Positions 6,510-8,253 of a stretch of 8,253 bases of DNA are shown here, piece by piece. Within the stretch, counting starts at the first letter, position 1. Each line of letters opens with the position of its first letter. Origin of the DNA: an uncultured Gammaproteobacteria bacterium (GTDB taxonomy: Bacteria; Pseudomonadota; Gammaproteobacteria; SZUA-140); NCBI GenBank assembly GCA_945788675.1, contig CALZMY010000038.1, positions 1-8,253 on the forward strand, written 5' to 3'. Under the pieces are notes generated by a model. The model was not told where the DNA came from and did no database searches. It saw only the letters and a program-made list of their open reading frames with translations. Made by a program: the position numbers and the translations under genes.

Positions 6510-7286
6510 ATGAATAAAAAAATTGCCACCTGGAATGTAAACTCACTGCGTGTACGCATGCCGCAACTGCTCGAATGGTTAGACAGTGTACAACCCGATA
6601 TTGTCGCATTGCAGGAGACCAAAGTGCAGGATAAGGATTTTCCTGCGGATGCGCTTGAAATGGCTGGGTACAAAGTGATCTACAGCGGGCAAAAGAGCTA
6701 CAACGGTGTTGCGATCATCTCGCGCCATATCGCGGCCGATGAGATCACCACCGACATCCCAGGACTCGACGACCCGCAACGACGTATTCTCGCCGCCACT
6801 TATAATGGACTCCGAGTCATCAACCTCTATGTGCCCAACGGGCAGAGTCTCGGCAGCGACAAGTTTCACTACAAACTCGAATGGCTCAACCAGGTGCGCC
6901 TATATATAGCATCACAACTGCAGCACTATCCGCGCCTGGTGGTGCTCGGTGACTTCAATATCGCCCCCGACGAGCGCGATGTGCATGACCCTGAACAGTG
7001 GCATGACAAGATCCTCTGTAGCGATGAAGAACGCGCCGCACTGCAACAGATCAATGCCTGTGGATTAAAGGATAGCTTTCGCCTTTTTGATCAGGCCGAT
7101 GGCAGTTTTAGCTGGTGGGATTACCGCATGGCGGCGTTTCGCCGTAACCTCGGCTTGCGCATCGACCTGATCCTCGCCAGCGAACCCCTGTGCAAACAGG
7201 CCGTATCGTGTCATATTGACACCACACCACGCGGCCTCGAGCGCCCCTCGGACCACGCGCCAGTGGTGGCCGAATTTAATGATTGA
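6510..7286 (+). CDS. xth: Exodeoxyribonuclease III (Xth family AP endonuclease)
   Basis: This 258-residue enzyme of the endonuclease/exonuclease/phosphatase fold cuts DNA at abasic sites and removes 3' blocking groups in base excision repair. It also degrades one strand of duplex DNA from the 3' end. The family motifs are in order: WNVNS at 8-12 (metal-site N9), LQETKVQD with the metal ligand E36, LYVPNG with Y107, LGDFNIAP with D148 and N150, SWWDYR at 201-206, RIDLIL with D219, and SDHAP with D248 and catalytic H249. All residues expected for activity are present, and the length is close to E. coli ExoIII (268). ATG 6510 matches the usual protein start, yet no Shine-Dalgarno sequence precedes it: the 25 bases upstream are almost free of G. 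It is transcribed away from fadE, and ubiD follows after 14 bases, suggesting one message. Confidence 0.95.
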   Translation: MNKKIATWNVNSLRVRMPQLLEWLDSVQPDIVALQETKVQDKDFPADALEMAGYKVIYSGQKSYNGVAIISRHIAADEITTDIPGLDDPQRRILAATYNGLRVINLYVPNGQSLGSDKFHYKLEWLNQVRLYIASQLQHYPRLVVLGDFNIAPDERDVHDPEQWHDKILCSDEERAALQQINACGLKDSFRLFDQADGSFSWWDYRMAAFRRNLGLRIDLILASEPLCKQAVSCHIDTTPRGLERPSDHAPVVAEFND

Positions 7287-7300
7287 GTAAATATTCCACC

Positions 7301-8253
7301 ATGAAATATAAAGACCTGCGTGATTTTATCGCGCGCCTCGAACAGGATGGCGAACTGATTCGCATCACTGCCGAAGTCGACCCCAAGCTTGAGATGACCG
7401 AGATTTGCGACCGTACATTACGTGCTGGCGGCCCTGCACTACTGTTCGAAAATCCCGCAGGATACGAGGTACCGGTACTCGGTAACCTCTTTGGTACCCC
7501 CAGGCGCGTCGCGATGGGGATGGGACAGGAGTCAGTCGATGCGCTGCGTGATGTGGGCAAACTACTCTCGGCACTCAAAGAACCTGAGCCACCCAGGGGG
7601 ATGATGGATGCGTGGGAGAAGCTGCCGATCTATAAACAGGTGATGAACATGGCGCCTAAGTTTGTCAAAAACGCACCGTGCCAGCAGCAGGTGATCGAAG
7701 GCGATGATGTCGATCTCGCGCAGATTCCAGTACAGACCTGCTGGCCCGGCGATGCGGGGCCACTGATCACCTGGGCGCTGGTGGTCACCAAAGGGCCCGA
7801 GAAAGAACGTCAAAATATCGGTATCTATCGCCAGCAGGTGATCGGCAAAAACAAGGTGATCATGCGCTGGCTGTCGCACCGCGGCGGCGCGCTCGACTTT
7901 CGCGACTGGCAGGCGGCCCATCCCGGCGAACGTTTTCCGGTCGCCGTCGCACTCGGCGCCGATCCAGCCACAATCCTTGGCGCGGTAACACCAGTGCCGG
8001 ACACCCTGTCGGAATTTGCCTTCGCCGGCCTGTTGCGTGGCTCAAAGACCGAAGTCGCGCGCTGCCTCGGCAGTGATCTGCAGGTGCCAGCGAGCGCCGA
8101 GTATGTACTGGAGGGCTATCTCGAACCGGGCGAAGAGGCACCGGAAGGGCCTTTTGGCGATCACACCGGTTACTATAATGAGGTCGATACCTTTCCTGTC
8201 TTCACCATTGAGCGCATCACCCATCGCACCAATCCGATCTATCACAGCACCTA
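7301..8253 (+). CDS. ubiD: UbiD, polyprenyl-4-hydroxybenzoate decarboxylase, C-terminus missing
   Basis: The protein is open to the right edge, giving 317 complete codons of an expected total near 490. UbiD removes the carboxyl group of 3-polyprenyl-4-hydroxybenzoate in ubiquinone synthesis and needs the prenylated FMN cofactor made by UbiX. It is very similar to E. coli UbiD: MKYKDLRDF at 1-9, DRTLRAGGPALLFENP at 37-52, LFGTPRRVAMGMGQ at 63-76, LKEPEPP at 92-98, and ERQNIGIYRQQ at 169-179 with N172. RWLSHRGGALD at 189-199 contains H193. PDTLSEFAFAGLLRG at 233-247 contains E238. PEGPFGDHTGYYNEVD is at 281-296 with E282. N172, H193 and E238 correspond to the metal and cofactor ligands of the family. 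The ATG aligns with E. coli Met4, and the 14-base gap after xth holds only a poor ribosome site, so coupling to xth translation is possible. The remaining C-terminal third lies beyond the window. Confidence 0.96.
   Translation, partial: MKYKDLRDFIARLEQDGELIRITAEVDPKLEMTEICDRTLRAGGPALLFENPAGYEVPVLGNLFGTPRRVAMGMGQESVDALRDVGKLLSALKEPEPPRGMMDAWEKLPIYKQVMNMAPKFVKNAPCQQQVIEGDDVDLAQIPVQTCWPGDAGPLITWALVVTKGPEKERQNIGIYRQQVIGKNKVIMRWLSHRGGALDFRDWQAAHPGERFPVAVALGADPATILGAVTPVPDTLSEFAFAGLLRGSKTEVARCLGSDLQVPASAEYVLEGYLEPGEEAPEGPFGDHTGYYNEVDTFPVFTIERITHRTNPIYHST

Noticed and set aside
7562..8245. Minus-strand open frames opposite ubiD
   Set aside because: Several overlapping, arginine-rich frames lie opposite strongly conserved UbiD sequence. 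They look like GC-driven shadows.
1..8253. A novel defence, mobile or biosynthetic system
   Set aside because: Every long frame with conserved content belongs to a known core family, no stretch over 300 bases lacks a gene, and there are no integrase, transposase, repeat array or toxin-antitoxin signatures.

Overview
The window looks like a chromosomal stretch of a gammaproteobacterium. This rests on protein resemblance only: a full-length membrane-anchored FadE-type acyl-CoA dehydrogenase, a FadI/FadJ-type thiolase and multifunctional enzyme pair, an Xth-type exonuclease III and an E. coli-like UbiD. Base composition and codon use look uniform and moderately GC-rich, except for one AT-rich gene-free gap. 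I see no mobile element, tRNA, rRNA, CRISPR array or sign of recent transfer. The genus cannot be fixed from this sequence.

Positions 1-6285 hold a tight minus-strand cluster read from right to left: fadE (6285-3859), a fadI-type thiolase (3831-2518), a fadJ-type hydratase/3-hydroxyacyl-CoA dehydrogenase (2513-492), and the N-terminal third or less of a long-chain acyl-CoA synthetase (404 to beyond position 1). Gaps are 27, 4 and 87 bases. The fadJ ribosome site lies over the end of the thiolase gene, so those two subunits are probably translationally coupled. Together the four genes encode every enzymatic step of fatty acid beta-oxidation: activation, first dehydrogenation, hydration plus second dehydrogenation, and thiolysis. 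The 87-base gap before the synthetase carries a dispersed-repeat-like perfect hairpin (ATTCCGGC/GCCGGAAT).

Positions 6286-6509 are a divergent, AT-rich control region without a gene. It contains a plausible sigma70 promoter pointing right, a weaker candidate pointing left, and two short palindromes that could be regulator sites.

Positions 6510-8253 hold a plus-strand pair: xth (exodeoxyribonuclease III, complete) and, 14 bases later, ubiD (ubiquinone biosynthesis decarboxylase, cut by the window end after 317 codons). Both keep their catalytic residues.

This is essentially well-known metabolism and DNA repair. I found no convincing undescribed system. The items worth a second look are the regulatory architecture of the divergent region, the compact full beta-oxidation operon, the repeat in the fadJ-synthetase gap, and the missing Shine-Dalgarno sequence in front of xth.
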